55,052 nt of DNA from Flavobacteriales bacterium (GCA_947444925.1 CANFBW010000018.1:1-55052); one strand, 5' to 3'; positions 9,998 through 18,765 are shown, counted from the first letter of the stretch. Notes: generated by a model not told the origin, from the sequence alone. Program-made: numbers and translations.

Positions 9998-11083
9998 CTA
10001 AAAAGTTCCTGTTCCTTCTTTAAGTTTTTCAGCATTTTCAGCCACCTTTAATGATTCAATCATATCGTCAATCTCTCCATTCATAAAGGCTGGCAAATTG
10101 TAAATGGTTTTGCCAATACGGTGATCTGTAATTCGTCCTTGCGGATAATTATAGGTGCGGATTTTGGCAGAACGGTCACCCGACGAAACCAAAGATTTTC
10201 GGTGTGCAGCCCTCACAGCATGCAACTTATCAGCTTCGGCCTGATACAAACGAGCACGCAAAACAGAGAGTGCTTGCTCAAAGTTTTTATGTTGCGAACG
10301 ACCGTCTTGGCATTCCACAACAGTGCCCGTAGGCAAATGCGTCAAACGAATGGCTGACTCTGTTTTATTTACGTGTTGCCCACCTGCACCAGAGGCGCGA
10401 AAGGTGTCTTTTTTTACATCCCCCATATTGAGCACAAAATCCACCTCTTCAATTTCAGGCAAAATAGCTACAGTAATGGCAGAAGTGTGCACACGACCTT
10501 GAGATTCAGTTTCAGGAATGCGTTGCACGCGGTGTACACCTGATTCAAATTTCAATTCACCATAAACATTGTCACCAGCGACACTCAATGAGATTTCCTT
10601 GAGTCCTTTAGTACCTCCAGCATTTGAGTTCATGAGTTCAACCTGCCATCCCTTGTTTTTAAAAAACATGGTATACATGCGATACACATCTTCCACAAAA
10701 ATACAGGCCTCGTCGCCACCTGTACCGGCACGCAATTCCATAATTGCATTTTTGTTGTCTTCGGGATCCTTTGGAATCAGCATCACTTTGATGTCTTCTT
10801 CCATCTTGTTTTTGCGCTGGTCAAGTTCGTGCAATTCAGCTTTCGCCATATCAATGAAATCCTGATCTGTTTCCGTTTTCAAGAGTTCCTTCGATGACTC
10901 GATATTGTCGACAATACTTTTGAACTCTTCATAGGCATCAACCAAAGGTTTAAGCTCTTTATATTCTTTGCTGTATTGCGTATATTTTTTTTGATCACTA
11001 ATCACATCTGGCACCGTGAGTTGCTCTCCAACTTCGTCGTAGCGCAACTTGATGCTGTGCAATTTCCCTAATAAATCCTTCAT
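9998..11083 (-). CDS. prfA: Peptide chain release factor 1
   Basis: Terminates translation at UAA and UAG. The 361-residue length is standard. The peptidyl-tRNA hydrolysis motif GGQ is at residues 234-236 (SGAGGQHVNKTES). The codon-reading PxT tripeptide is PET at 190-192 within RVQRIPETESQGRVHTS, which marks RF1 rather than RF2. No programmed frameshift is seen. It lies 8 bp downstream of purM and is probably cotranscribed with it. Confidence 0.98.
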   Translation of the reverse strand: MKDLLGKLHSIKLRYDEVGEQLTVPDVISDQKKYTQYSKEYKELKPLVDAYEEFKSIVDNIESSKELLKTETDQDFIDMAKAELHELDQRKNKMEEDIKVMLIPKDPEDNKNAIMELRAGTGGDEACIFVEDVYRMYTMFFKNKGWQVELMNSNAGGTKGLKEISLSVAGDNVYGELKFESGVHRVQRIPETESQGRVHTSAITVAILPEIEEVDFVLNMGDVKKDTFRASGAGGQHVNKTESAIRLTHLPTGTVVECQDGRSQHKNFEQALSVLRARLYQAEADKLHAVRAAHRKSLVSSGDRSAKIRTYNYPQGRITDHRIGKTIYNLPAFMNGEIDDMIESLKVAENAEKLKEGTGTF

Positions 11084-11091
11084 TTTGTCTC

Positions 11092-12261
11092 TTAATAAAT
11101 AAACTTTCCGAATTCCGATTCAACTTGTACTTGCTTCCCGCTATAGGTTTCGCAATAACCAATGACTTTGGCATCAATGTTAAAACTCTTCGCAATATCA
11201 ATAACGCCTTGCGCATATTTCTCATCAATGTACACCTCCATGCGATGTCCCATGTTGAATACTTTATACATTTCTTCCCATGAGGTTCCGCTTTCTTCCT
11301 GAATGATTTTAAAGAGCGGAGGTAGTTCAAACAAATTGTTTTTCACCACTTTTAAATCGTTTATAAAGTGCAACACCTTCGTTTGTGCACCTCCACTGCA
11401 ATGCACCAATCCGCCAATTACGGCGCGGTATTCATGCAGCACTTTTTTCATTACTGGCGCATAAGTGCGCGTGGGCGACAAAACCAATTTACCAATATTC
11501 AAAGGCAATCCGACTTGCGTGTCACTAAGATTGTATTTCCCTGAATAAATCAAATCTTCAGGCACGCCAGGATCAAAACTTTCGGGATATTTTTTGGCCA
11601 ATATTTTATTAAAAACATCGTGGCGCGCAGAAGTCAATCCATTGCTGCCCATTCCGCCATTGTACTCTTTTTCGTAAGTCGCTTGTCCGAAAGAAGCCAT
11701 CCCTACAATCACTTGACCGCCTTTGAATTTCTCGTTCGTCACCACATCTTCGCGCTTCATTCTGCAGGTCACAGTTGAATCAACAATCAAAGTGCGCACC
11801 AAATCTCCTACATCGGCAGTTTCACCTCCTGTAGAGTATATGCCAATGCCATTGTCGCGCAAATCCTGCAACACTTCTTCGGTGCCATTGATTATAGCCG
11901 AAATTACTTCACCTGGAACCAAGTTCTTATTTCTTCCGATGGTTGACGATAACAAGATTCCTTCAGTGGCGCCAACACAAAGCAAGTCGTCGATATTCAT
12001 AATCACTGCATCTTGTGCAATGCCACGCCATACCGAGAGATCACCTGTTTCTTTCCAATAGATGTATGCCAGTGATGATTTTGTACCTGCACCATCGGCA
12101 TGCATGATATTGCAATGGGCATCACTTCCACCCAAAATATCTGGTACTATTTTACAAAAGGCTCGTGGATAAACTCCTTTGTCTACGTTTTTAATGGCTG
12201 CGTGCACATCTTCTTTCGAAGCTGATACACCGCGCAACTTATATCTTGAATCTTGTGTCAT
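11092..12261 (-). CDS. purM: Phosphoribosylformylglycinamidine cyclo-ligase (AIR synthetase)
   Basis: Fifth step of purine synthesis: FGAM plus ATP gives AIR. About 389 residues, in the size class of Bacteroidota PurM, which is longer than the roughly 345-residue E. coli enzyme. Recognised by HADGAGTKSSLAYIYW, the NIDDLLCVGA metal/ATP region, GIYSTGGETADVGD and VHCSGGAQTK. I set the start at 12261 (MTQDSRYKLRGVSA). The longer reading from 12282 would begin inside the terminator hairpin of the upstream gene and adds only seven poorly conserved residues. It leads the purM-prfA-pyrF series. Confidence 0.95.
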   Translation of the reverse strand: MTQDSRYKLRGVSASKEDVHAAIKNVDKGVYPRAFCKIVPDILGGSDAHCNIMHADGAGTKSSLAYIYWKETGDLSVWRGIAQDAVIMNIDDLLCVGATEGILLSSTIGRNKNLVPGEVISAIINGTEEVLQDLRDNGIGIYSTGGETADVGDLVRTLIVDSTVTCRMKREDVVTNEKFKGGQVIVGMASFGQATYEKEYNGGMGSNGLTSARHDVFNKILAKKYPESFDPGVPEDLIYSGKYNLSDTQVGLPLNIGKLVLSPTRTYAPVMKKVLHEYRAVIGGLVHCSGGAQTKVLHFINDLKVVKNNLFELPPLFKIIQEESGTSWEEMYKVFNMGHRMEVYIDEKYAQGVIDIAKSFNIDAKVIGYCETYSGKQVQVESEFGKFIY

Positions 12262-12275
12262 CGTATAAAAAATGA

Positions 12276-12302
12276 AAAGCATCCCAAAAATAGGGATGCT
12301 TT
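12276..12302 (-). terminator. Strong terminator after the PorE-like gene
   Basis: A perfect 10-bp inverted repeat (AAAGCATCCC at 12276-12285, GGGATGCTTT at 12293-12302) with a 7-nt loop, followed on the minus strand by TTTTCATTTTTTAT. It lies 22 bp past the stop of the PorE-like gene and 14 bp before the purM start, so purM must start from within or just after it, or depend on read-through. Confidence 0.88.
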
Positions 12303-12323
12303 ACCATATATAAAATTATTTAG

Positions 12324-14399
12324 CTACTTACCAACGCATTGATCGGCAGTTTTTCCTGGTGCCCAGTCAGTACATAAGAATTTAAATTCAGTACGACGGT
12401 TCATTTGGTGCGCTACTTCTTGCAATTCCTTTGATTTCATTGCGTTGATGAAAGCTTCTGTCAACACAGTTCCAATTGGAAAAGTAGTTTCGTATCCGGC
12501 AGGCACAAATTTCAAGTTTTCTTTCGTAATTTCTTTCGGCACATCTTCACCATATCCTTTTGCTTTCAAACGATTCGGATCAACACCTTGCTCAATCAGG
12601 TATTTCACCGCAGATTCAGCTCTGCGTTGTGCCAACTTTCTATTGAAGTCAGCACCCCCTCTAAAGTCGGTATGAGAACCCATTTCGATGGACATTGTAG
12701 GATTTGGAATCAGAGTTTCTACGATAAAAGTTTTCAAGATGATTTTTGTTTCAGGAGTCAACTCCGCACTGTTGTACGGATAAACAATGTTCGGCAATTC
12801 CAGTTTGATTGGAATTAAAGGCAAAATAATGTCTTGCTCAAAAGTTTTTGACTCCTCCATACCAACTGTAGAAATCAAGGCAGTTGCAGAAGAAAGGTAT
12901 TTTTTTCTACCTTTTTTCAATGGTTCTTCATCACCATATTGGTCGTCAGACTTGCCATTCACTTGGTAATTCATATTGGGCAACAAAGCAAATTGATAGT
13001 TTCCATCTTGATCCGCTTTTGTTTCTGCCAAAGTACCATCTGTCATATTTTTCAAGTAAACAGTTGAACCCGGGATAATTTTAAACGAACCGTCTTCCAA
13101 TACTTTTCCTTTCATAGCAAACTCCAACTTAGGCAGTACGAAAGACCAAATGTCTAATTTGCCTTTTGTTCCTTCGCGGTTAGAAGTGATATAACCTCGT
13201 TCCGCCTTATCTTCAAAAGAAATTGAAATGTCGTCACCACATGAATTTAAAGGTGCTTTCAAATTGATCACTGGACCGAAACCATCTTGCGTTTTAGCAG
13301 CTTTAAACAAATCAAAACCACCAATTCCTATATGTCCATTAGAACTAAAGTACAATGTGCCATCAGAGTGCACGTAAGGAAAAATTTCATCGCCAGGTGT
13401 GTTGATTTCTGCGCCTAGATTAGTTGGTTTCTCCCAAGTATTGTCTTTTTTATTGTAAGTAACGTACCAAAGGTCTTTTCCTCCTTGGCCGCCTGGCATA
13501 TTCGAAGTAAAGTACATGATTTGATCGTTCGGACTCAAAGCAGGTTGAGCAACAGCCAATGAGTCAGCAGCAATTGGAATTACAATCGCAGGACCAAAAT
13601 CATTGCCTTGTTTTTTTGACACATAAATTTGACAACCTTTCTTTTGGGCATCGCCACCGCAACGAGAAAAATACAAGGTATTCATTTTTGCATCCATTGC
13701 TGGTCCACCTTCTGTAAATTCAGAATTTACGCCAGGTCCCAAAAGAGCTGGTGTGCTCCATTTTCCTTTTTTGTCCAATTTAGTCGTATATAAATCTGGG
13801 AAATCTTGTCCCAAGATATCTGATGAACCTTTACCAGTTGCACCATCGCGGTAAGAGTAAAAAATAATTTCCTTGCTGTCTTTAGAAGAATATGCAGGTG
13901 TTGCATCGTCGTTCGCAGAGTTCAATTGAACCATGTTTTCAACTTTGTAACGTGTTGGATTTTTCAACCATTCAGCAGCCAATTCACATGATTTCGCACC
14001 ATTGATCGCCTTTTTGTCACCTGGCACACGCTCTAAATATTTATTGTATCTGATCAATGCTTTTTCATAATCACAGCTAGCTTTGTAGGATTCAGCCAAA
14101 AAGAGATTCAACTCCGGGTGGGCTTCTCCATATTTAGCAGCATCAGCATTTTCAAACCAAACTGCAGCCTGCTTGTAATCTTTTGACTGATAATAAGCTG
14201 TTGCTAGGTTAAATGTCATTGCAGCAGCCTCAGCTTTGTCCTTCGTTTTAGGGATTTCAGCTTTGTATAGGTCTATACTTTTGGTCCAATAACCAGCTTT
14301 AAATGCTTCGTTTCCTTTTCCATCAGAACTTAAACAACCCGACAAAAATGCTGATAACCCAACAACAAGTATTAAAATGTAGTTCGAAATTTTGTTCAT
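12324..14399 (-). CDS. PorE-like lipoprotein: TPR, PD40 propeller, carboxypeptidase-regulatory-like and OmpA C-terminal domains
   Basis: A 691-residue outer-membrane lipoprotein. The signal peptide ends in the lipobox LSGC with Cys22. Next come TPR-like helices (about 30-165) and a WD40-like PD40 propeller (about 175-395, with repeated PALSPNDQIMYFTSN / GTLYFSSNGHIG blades). A carboxypeptidase-regulatory-like fold follows (about 430-500). A peptidoglycan-binding OmpA domain (about 560-690) carries the SHTDFRGGADFNRKLAQRRA motif. This exact four-domain order is that of PorE, which anchors part of the type IX secretion apparatus to peptidoglycan in Porphyromonas. Bacteroidota also have related OmpA/PD40 lipoproteins of other function, so the ortholog call is inferred. 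It lies about 120 bp downstream of tatA and ends at a strong terminator. Confidence 0.8.
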   Translation of the reverse strand: MNKISNYILILVVGLSAFLSGCLSSDGKGNEAFKAGYWTKSIDLYKAEIPKTKDKAEAAAMTFNLATAYYQSKDYKQAAVWFENADAAKYGEAHPELNLFLAESYKASCDYEKALIRYNKYLERVPGDKKAINGAKSCELAAEWLKNPTRYKVENMVQLNSANDDATPAYSSKDSKEIIFYSYRDGATGKGSSDILGQDFPDLYTTKLDKKGKWSTPALLGPGVNSEFTEGGPAMDAKMNTLYFSRCGGDAQKKGCQIYVSKKQGNDFGPAIVIPIAADSLAVAQPALSPNDQIMYFTSNMPGGQGGKDLWYVTYNKKDNTWEKPTNLGAEINTPGDEIFPYVHSDGTLYFSSNGHIGIGGFDLFKAAKTQDGFGPVINLKAPLNSCGDDISISFEDKAERGYITSNREGTKGKLDIWSFVLPKLEFAMKGKVLEDGSFKIIPGSTVYLKNMTDGTLAETKADQDGNYQFALLPNMNYQVNGKSDDQYGDEEPLKKGRKKYLSSATALISTVGMEESKTFEQDIILPLIPIKLELPNIVYPYNSAELTPETKIILKTFIVETLIPNPTMSIEMGSHTDFRGGADFNRKLAQRRAESAVKYLIEQGVDPNRLKAKGYGEDVPKEITKENLKFVPAGYETTFPIGTVLTEAFINAMKSKELQEVAHQMNRRTEFKFLCTDWAPGKTADQCVGK

Positions 14400-14518
14400 A
14401 TTAAAATATTTAAAAGCTTAAGTACCGGAGTTAAATGTATTAATTATTTTTTACCAAACAAATAAGGAGAAGTACCTATGCAATCAAGGCCCTGTTCCTT
14501 TTCATTGAAAGAACTGAA

Positions 14519-14764
14519 TCACAAAGTGCGGTCGACATCCTTTTTAATATCATCTGCAATATCTTGAACTTGCTTTGTCTCCTCGCTCATTCCCTTGCGT
14601 ATTTCATTTTGAATTTCTCCTGTTACATTCTTAATTTCTCTAATGCCTTTGCCCAAATTGCGTGCAATATCGGGAATGTTTTTGGAACCAAACAAAAGCA
14701 GAACCACTAACAATATCAGCATTATTTCCCCACCGCTAGGCGACAGGAAGAGTAAATCAATCAT
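14519..14764 (-). CDS. tatA: Twin-arginine translocase subunit TatA/TatE
   Basis: An 81-residue single-pass membrane protein. The hydrophobic helix with GGEIMLILLVVLLLFGSKNI is followed by the amphipathic helix starting IARNLGKGI and an acidic, coiled tail, the standard TatA layout; TatA oligomers form the pore for folded proteins. I use the ATG at 14764 (MIDLLFLSPSGGE) instead of the longer reading from 14815, because the extra 17 residues are basic, non-conserved and wholly inside secDF. The start overlaps the secDF stop by 8 bp (ATGATTGA), implying translational coupling. No tatC is nearby. Confidence 0.93.
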   Translation of the reverse strand: MIDLLFLSPSGGEIMLILLVVLLLFGSKNIPDIARNLGKGIREIKNVTGEIQNEIRKGMSEETKQVQDIADDIKKDVDRTL

Positions 14765-17700
14765 TCTTTTTTTTGTTAGCTCTAATTTCCAAGTCGACAA
14801 ATATTGGCGTAGCAACGAACAATGAAGAGTAAGTACCGATCACGATACCGATCAACAAAGCGAAAGAGAATCCGCGAATGGTTTCGCCACCAAAGATGAA
14901 GATCGCCAACAACACCACAAATATGGTCATTGAAGTATTGATGGTTCTCCCAAAAGTACTGTTCAAGGCGTCGTTCGTCAAAGTCACAGGATCCTTTTTA
15001 GGATAAAGTCCTTTGTACTCTCTAATTCTATCAAATACTACCACTGTATCGTGGATAGAATAACCTAGCACCGTCAGCAAGGCTGCGATGAAATGCTGAT
15101 TCAACTCCAAAGAAAAAGGAAAGATACCGTGGAAAATGGAAAACACACCCATTACCACAATAACGTCGTGAAAAAGCGACACCAAGGCTCCAACGCCAAA
15201 AGACCATTTTCTAAATCTAAAAGCAACATACAAGAAGATTCCTAACAAAGAGAAGGTCACCGCCAATAATGCTGACATTTTAATATCGTCGGCAATTTCA
15301 GCCCCTACCGTATTGGCATTCATCACCCCAACTGTTTTGTTTTCATTGTCACCAGAGAATTCCTGGTAGGTCATGTTTGCGGGAATGTATGCTTTCAAGC
15401 CATTAAACAAAGCTGTTTGCACTACCAAACTAGCGCTATCGCCCGTTAGGCCGTGCAAGTATTTAGTAGTGATGGCAAACTGATTGTCACCACCGTATTG
15501 CTTCACTTCAGGCGTCATTTTATTTCCCTGCTCGTCAACAAAGAATTCAGCTAATGATCGAGACATCTCGTCAACTGGTGCCGCTTTTTCTAAACGCACT
15601 GTATAACTTCTACCTCCTGTAAAATCGACACCGAAATCAAAACCACGTGTTGCGAAGGCAAGCAATGACAATACGGTTAATGAGATGGAGAAAATATATG
15701 CTTTCTTCCTGTTCTCCATGATTTTGTATTTCACACCCACCAAGAAAGTATTGGTGAATTTATTACCAAAGGAGATCACTCTGTCTTTCTTCATCAAAGC
15801 CATAAATACTAAACGTGAAACAAAAATCGCTGAGAAGAACGAAGTGATTACACCGATAACCAATGTTTGCGCAAAGCCTTCTACTACTCCTGAACCAAAA
15901 TGCCAAAGAATTAAACCAGTGATGGTGGTAGTGAGGTTGGTATCCACAATTGCTGTTAAAGCATGTTTGTAACCATCGTCAATCGCAAGTTTCAAGCCTT
16001 TTCCAGCTCTCAACTCCTCCCTTATTCTTTCAAATATCAATACGTTCGCATCCACCGACATACCTACCGTTAACACGATACCTGCGATACCAGGAAGTGT
16101 CAGTGAAATCGTTGGGAAAGCCGCCAATACACCCGCAATCAAGAACATATTGAGAAACAAAGCAACGTTGGCAATCCAACCTGCTTGTCCATAGTAAAAA
16201 GCCATATAAAGCAATACCAATAATATCGCAACCACGAATGAAAGCACACCTGCTTGAATAGCTTCTTGTCCTAATGAAGGACCAACATAAGCTTCTTCCA
16301 CAATGTGCACCGGCGCAGGAAAACGCCCTGCATTCAACACCGTTGCCAAGTCAAAATTCCAATTCGGATTTTTATCAGCACCACCTGAAATCTGTGTTCT
16401 TCCTTCATTAATTATACCTCTTGCTGTTGGAGCAGAGAACACTAGTCCATCCATTACAATTGCAATCGGACGACCCGTTTCAAAAGAAACTTTCGTCATG
16501 TTGGCCCAATCAGAAATTCCAGTGGCATTAAAATCCAAAGAAACTACTGGAGCACCTGATGTTTGGTCATTTTCAGCAACGGCGCGCTTGATCACGTCAC
16601 CTTTCAAGCCCGCAGCACCATCTTCACGACCGCCTCTTAAAAACCAAATGATATGGTAGTTTTTTCCTTCAACTTCTTCAGCATCGTTGCTCCATCCCAA
16701 TTCTAAGTTGCGCGGCAACAATCCTTTTTGTTTTCCTAAATTCAAATACTCACGAACTTTTGGTGTGTCTGAAGCCAAAACTAAACCTTGTAATTTACTT
16801 TCCCAGTGCAACAAAGTCAGCAAAGGGTGGGTAGCTTCTGCTTCTTTAGCTGCTTTTGCGGCAGTAGTATCTGTTTTCACCTTTGCTGTATCAGCTGCTG
16901 TCGCACCTAAATTCACAATACTATTAATATCACTGCTGCTTTGTTTTGCTTTTTCTACAACTGCTGCTTTTGCGGTAACGCTAGAACTGTTTTCCTTTTG
17001 CATCAACTGCAAAGCATTAATTTCTTTGTCACTCATGAACAATCCATCTCTTAACTCTCCAGCACTGTATGTATCCCAGAACTCTAATTGAGCCGATCCT
17101 TGCAATACTTTCTTAACGCGTTCAATGTCTTCAACACCTGGCAAATCCACCATGATTCTACCTGTATTTCCTACTCTTTTGATGGATGGTTGTGCAATTC
17201 CAAATTGCGCTACCCTTGTTCTCAATACTTTAAACGACTCATCAATCGCTTGATCAGCATAAGTAAACAAGTATTTATTGACTTCGGCATCCGTTGCACC
17301 ATCGGCCAATTGATCTGAATTGTTTCTGTTTTTAAACAAGGAGAAGAAACTCGCCTGAATTTCGTTGGCCGACTTCAACTGAGCATATGCCTGGTAAAAA
17401 ACGTCAACAAAATTATCGGCAGAAGTCTTTTTCATCTCTCTTGCCTTCGCCATTACTTTTTTGAAGTCAGGTTTTTCAGCATTTGGCCCTGCATTTTGTT
17501 GTATCAAATTCTCCAATGCAATTTCCAAAGTCACCGAAACACCACCTCTTAAGTCAAGGCCCAAGTTGATTTCTCTCTCCTTACATTCCTTGTAGGTATA
17601 TTCCGCACCAATGAAGTTGAAAACAACTTCATCTTCCTTTGCTTTAATCAATTCACGGTACTTGGTCGCATTGCCTGCCGCCGCATCACGTGCGTCTTGC

Positions 17701-17795
17701 GCCACACTTCTTGATTTAAAAGTAAAGGAGAGTTCGTAAACACAAACCATCACTAAAATGACGGTTAAAAACTTGATGAGACCACTATTTTGCAT
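14757..17795 (-). CDS. secDF: Fused protein translocase subunit SecDF
   Basis: A 1,012-residue fusion of SecD (about 1-640) and SecF (about 680-1012), which uses the proton gradient to finish Sec export. SecD signatures: GLDLRGGVSVTLEI after the first TM helix and the periplasmic P1 domain ending in VDLPGVED. TM segments 2-6 carry LTLPGIAGIVLTVGMSVDAN and FERIREELRAGKGLK. SecF signatures: FGVDFTGGRSYTVRL, LTVLGYSIHDTVVVFDRIRE and NSTFGRTINTS. A long Ala/Lys/Thr-rich insert (about 275-325) lies in P1. Expression is driven from a good promoter at 17828-17859, and tatA is coupled to its stop codon. Confidence 0.97.
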   Translation of the reverse strand: MQNSGLIKFLTVILVMVCVYELSFTFKSRSVAQDARDAAAGNATKYRELIKAKEDEVVFNFIGAEYTYKECKEREINLGLDLRGGVSVTLEIALENLIQQNAGPNAEKPDFKKVMAKAREMKKTSADNFVDVFYQAYAQLKSANEIQASFFSLFKNRNNSDQLADGATDAEVNKYLFTYADQAIDESFKVLRTRVAQFGIAQPSIKRVGNTGRIMVDLPGVEDIERVKKVLQGSAQLEFWDTYSAGELRDGLFMSDKEINALQLMQKENSSSVTAKAAVVEKAKQSSSDINSIVNLGATAADTAKVKTDTTAAKAAKEAEATHPLLTLLHWESKLQGLVLASDTPKVREYLNLGKQKGLLPRNLELGWSNDAEEVEGKNYHIIWFLRGGREDGAAGLKGDVIKRAVAENDQTSGAPVVSLDFNATGISDWANMTKVSFETGRPIAIVMDGLVFSAPTARGIINEGRTQISGGADKNPNWNFDLATVLNAGRFPAPVHIVEEAYVGPSLGQEAIQAGVLSFVVAILLVLLYMAFYYGQAGWIANVALFLNMFLIAGVLAAFPTISLTLPGIAGIVLTVGMSVDANVLIFERIREELRAGKGLKLAIDDGYKHALTAIVDTNLTTTITGLILWHFGSGVVEGFAQTLVIGVITSFFSAIFVSRLVFMALMKKDRVISFGNKFTNTFLVGVKYKIMENRKKAYIFSISLTVLSLLAFATRGFDFGVDFTGGRSYTVRLEKAAPVDEMSRSLAEFFVDEQGNKMTPEVKQYGGDNQFAITTKYLHGLTGDSASLVVQTALFNGLKAYIPANMTYQEFSGDNENKTVGVMNANTVGAEIADDIKMSALLAVTFSLLGIFLYVAFRFRKWSFGVGALVSLFHDVIVVMGVFSIFHGIFPFSLELNQHFIAALLTVLGYSIHDTVVVFDRIREYKGLYPKKDPVTLTNDALNSTFGRTINTSMTIFVVLLAIFIFGGETIRGFSFALLIGIVIGTYSSLFVATPIFVDLEIRANKKKND

Positions 17796-17827
17796 AAATA
17801 TTGAATTCAGAATTATTATAAGAGGGG

Positions 17828-17859
17828 CAAATATAAATTATAGGAAAGGAATTAACAAA
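17828..17859 (-). promoter_or_regulatory. Promoter of secDF-tatA
   Basis: On the minus strand, TTTG (17859-17856), a 20-bp spacer and TATATTTG (17835-17828) match the Bacteroidota consensus TTTG-N19-21-TAnnTTTG exactly. The expected start point is about 25-30 bp before the secDF ATG at 17795. Confidence 0.8.
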
Positions 17860-17970
17860 CAATTCAAAAAGCTGTTGTTTCCTACTAAAAAACCGAGCCA
17901 GAGCAGCCTATCAACTCTGCTGCGTTAATAACTTCTGACACTGAACTTCATATACCATTAACAATGCAGA

Positions 17971-17978
17971 TATATTTG
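17971..17978 (+). promoter_or_regulatory. -7 element upstream of the 182-aa unknown gene
   Basis: TATATTTG matches TAnnTTTG and lies 35 bp before the ATG at 18014. No -33 TTG is evident. The short leader contains a small GGGG/CCCC inverted repeat (about 17986-17998) that could form a hairpin just before the start codon. Confidence 0.45.
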
Positions 17979-18013
17979 TTCAAACGGGGGTACGCCCCAC
18001 AACTTGAAAAACT

Positions 18014-18562
18014 ATGTTTTCTACTTTTTTCGGCAAAAAGAAACTCAAAGAAGAAAAAATTGCGCAACTCTTCGTGAGCACCATCAACGCTACGGCGATG
18101 GAAGGTTTTCCAACTTTGGCGGAGTACATCAACGATGGTCCTGATTTTCAAGAATCACCTAAAATTTCACCCAACCAGGTGGAATGGTTCCTGTACATTG
18201 TTTTTGCGGCGAACTTATACAACCTCAAAAAATACTTTCCGTCAGAACAACTCAACCGCATGCGTCTGCTCATCATTGACGAGTTCATCGCAAGTCTTGA
18301 AGGCAGAAGCGAAGACGAAACACTGGAAAACATTAACAACTACGAGGCTTTTATCGTGCAATTGAAATCACCTACTGACGAAATGGAAAAAGTGATTTCT
18401 AAAGCGGTATTTTACAAATACGGATTGAATCGCTTTCAAATCGACCACTTCCAAAGACTGAACGCCCCAAATCCGGTGGTAATGAAAGCGCTCAGCGAAG
18501 TGAGTCAAAATTTCATTTGGAACTGGGAAGACATTTTAGGCAAATACAAACTCGTTGGCTAA
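18014..18562 (+). CDS. Conserved-looking cytoplasmic protein of unknown function
   Basis: A 182-residue protein that I do not recognise. It has no signal peptide or membrane segment and is predicted to be mostly helical, with an acidic middle and a basic N-terminus (FFGKKKLKEEK). Tryptophans and aromatics (NQVEWFLYIVF, FIWNWEDILGKYKL) suggest a packed helical bundle. The ATG at 18014 has a TATATTTG promoter element 35 bp upstream, and coding-like composition persists through the whole frame. It is divergent from secDF and stands alone; a candidate small RNA follows. Confidence 0.7.
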   Translation: MFSTFFGKKKLKEEKIAQLFVSTINATAMEGFPTLAEYINDGPDFQESPKISPNQVEWFLYIVFAANLYNLKKYFPSEQLNRMRLLIIDEFIASLEGRSEDETLENINNYEAFIVQLKSPTDEMEKVISKAVFYKYGLNRFQIDHFQRLNAPNPVVMKALSEVSQNFIWNWEDILGKYKLVG

Positions 18563-18625
18563 TGCAATTTGAGCTTGAGTGCTCATTGACAGTAGATACT
18601 ATTTTTCAGATTAAATTTTTAATTG

Positions 18626-18633
18626 TACTTTTG
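18626..18633 (+). promoter_or_regulatory. -7 element of candidate small RNA or leader
   Basis: TACTTTTG matches TAnnTTTG exactly. The -33 region (TTTTT around 18602-18606) is only a weak match. Transcription would begin near 18638-18642, at a perfect 9+9 bp palindrome centred on 18649 (TTGAAAATT / AATTTTCAA). Confidence 0.5.
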
Positions 18634-18637
18634 CGCC

Positions 18638-18757
18638 CCTTGAAAATTTAATTTTCAATTTCCTTAGACGCTCCTACTTAATGGTAACATTGTACTGGCT
18701 ATCCAAATCTAAAGAAGAACAGAGTCCTTCAGAGCAATCCGAAGGACTTTTGTTTTA
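18638..18757 (+). ncRNA. Candidate small RNA or attenuated 5' leader, about 120 nt
   Basis: A promoter-like TACTTTTG, a palindrome (18640-18658), about 60 nt without an obvious ORF, and then a terminator hairpin (18723-18748) followed by TTTTGTTTT make a self-contained transcription unit of about 120 nt. It ends 9 bp before the ATG of the membrane protein at 18766. It may be an independent small RNA or a leader that controls that gene by premature termination. I looked for SRP RNA, tmRNA and common riboswitch cores and did not recognise any; 6S RNA cannot be judged by eye. Confidence 0.4.
18723..18757 (+). terminator. Terminator or attenuator before the 458-aa membrane protein
   Basis: AGTCCTTC (18723-18730) pairs with GAAGGACT (18741-18748) across a 10-nt loop, followed by a TTTTGTTTT tail. 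It lies directly before the ATG at 18766, so it either ends a small RNA or attenuates the next gene. Confidence 0.7.
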
Positions 18758-18765
18758 ACATAAAC

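Noticed and set aside
14765-14815. Longer TatA start giving 98 residues
   Set aside because: The extra residues overlap secDF coding sequence and precede an otherwise standard TatA start at 14764.
18638-18757. SRP RNA or tmRNA in the candidate small-RNA region
   Set aside because: The GGAA-type SRP loop with its conserved flanks and the tmRNA tRNA-like ends are absent.
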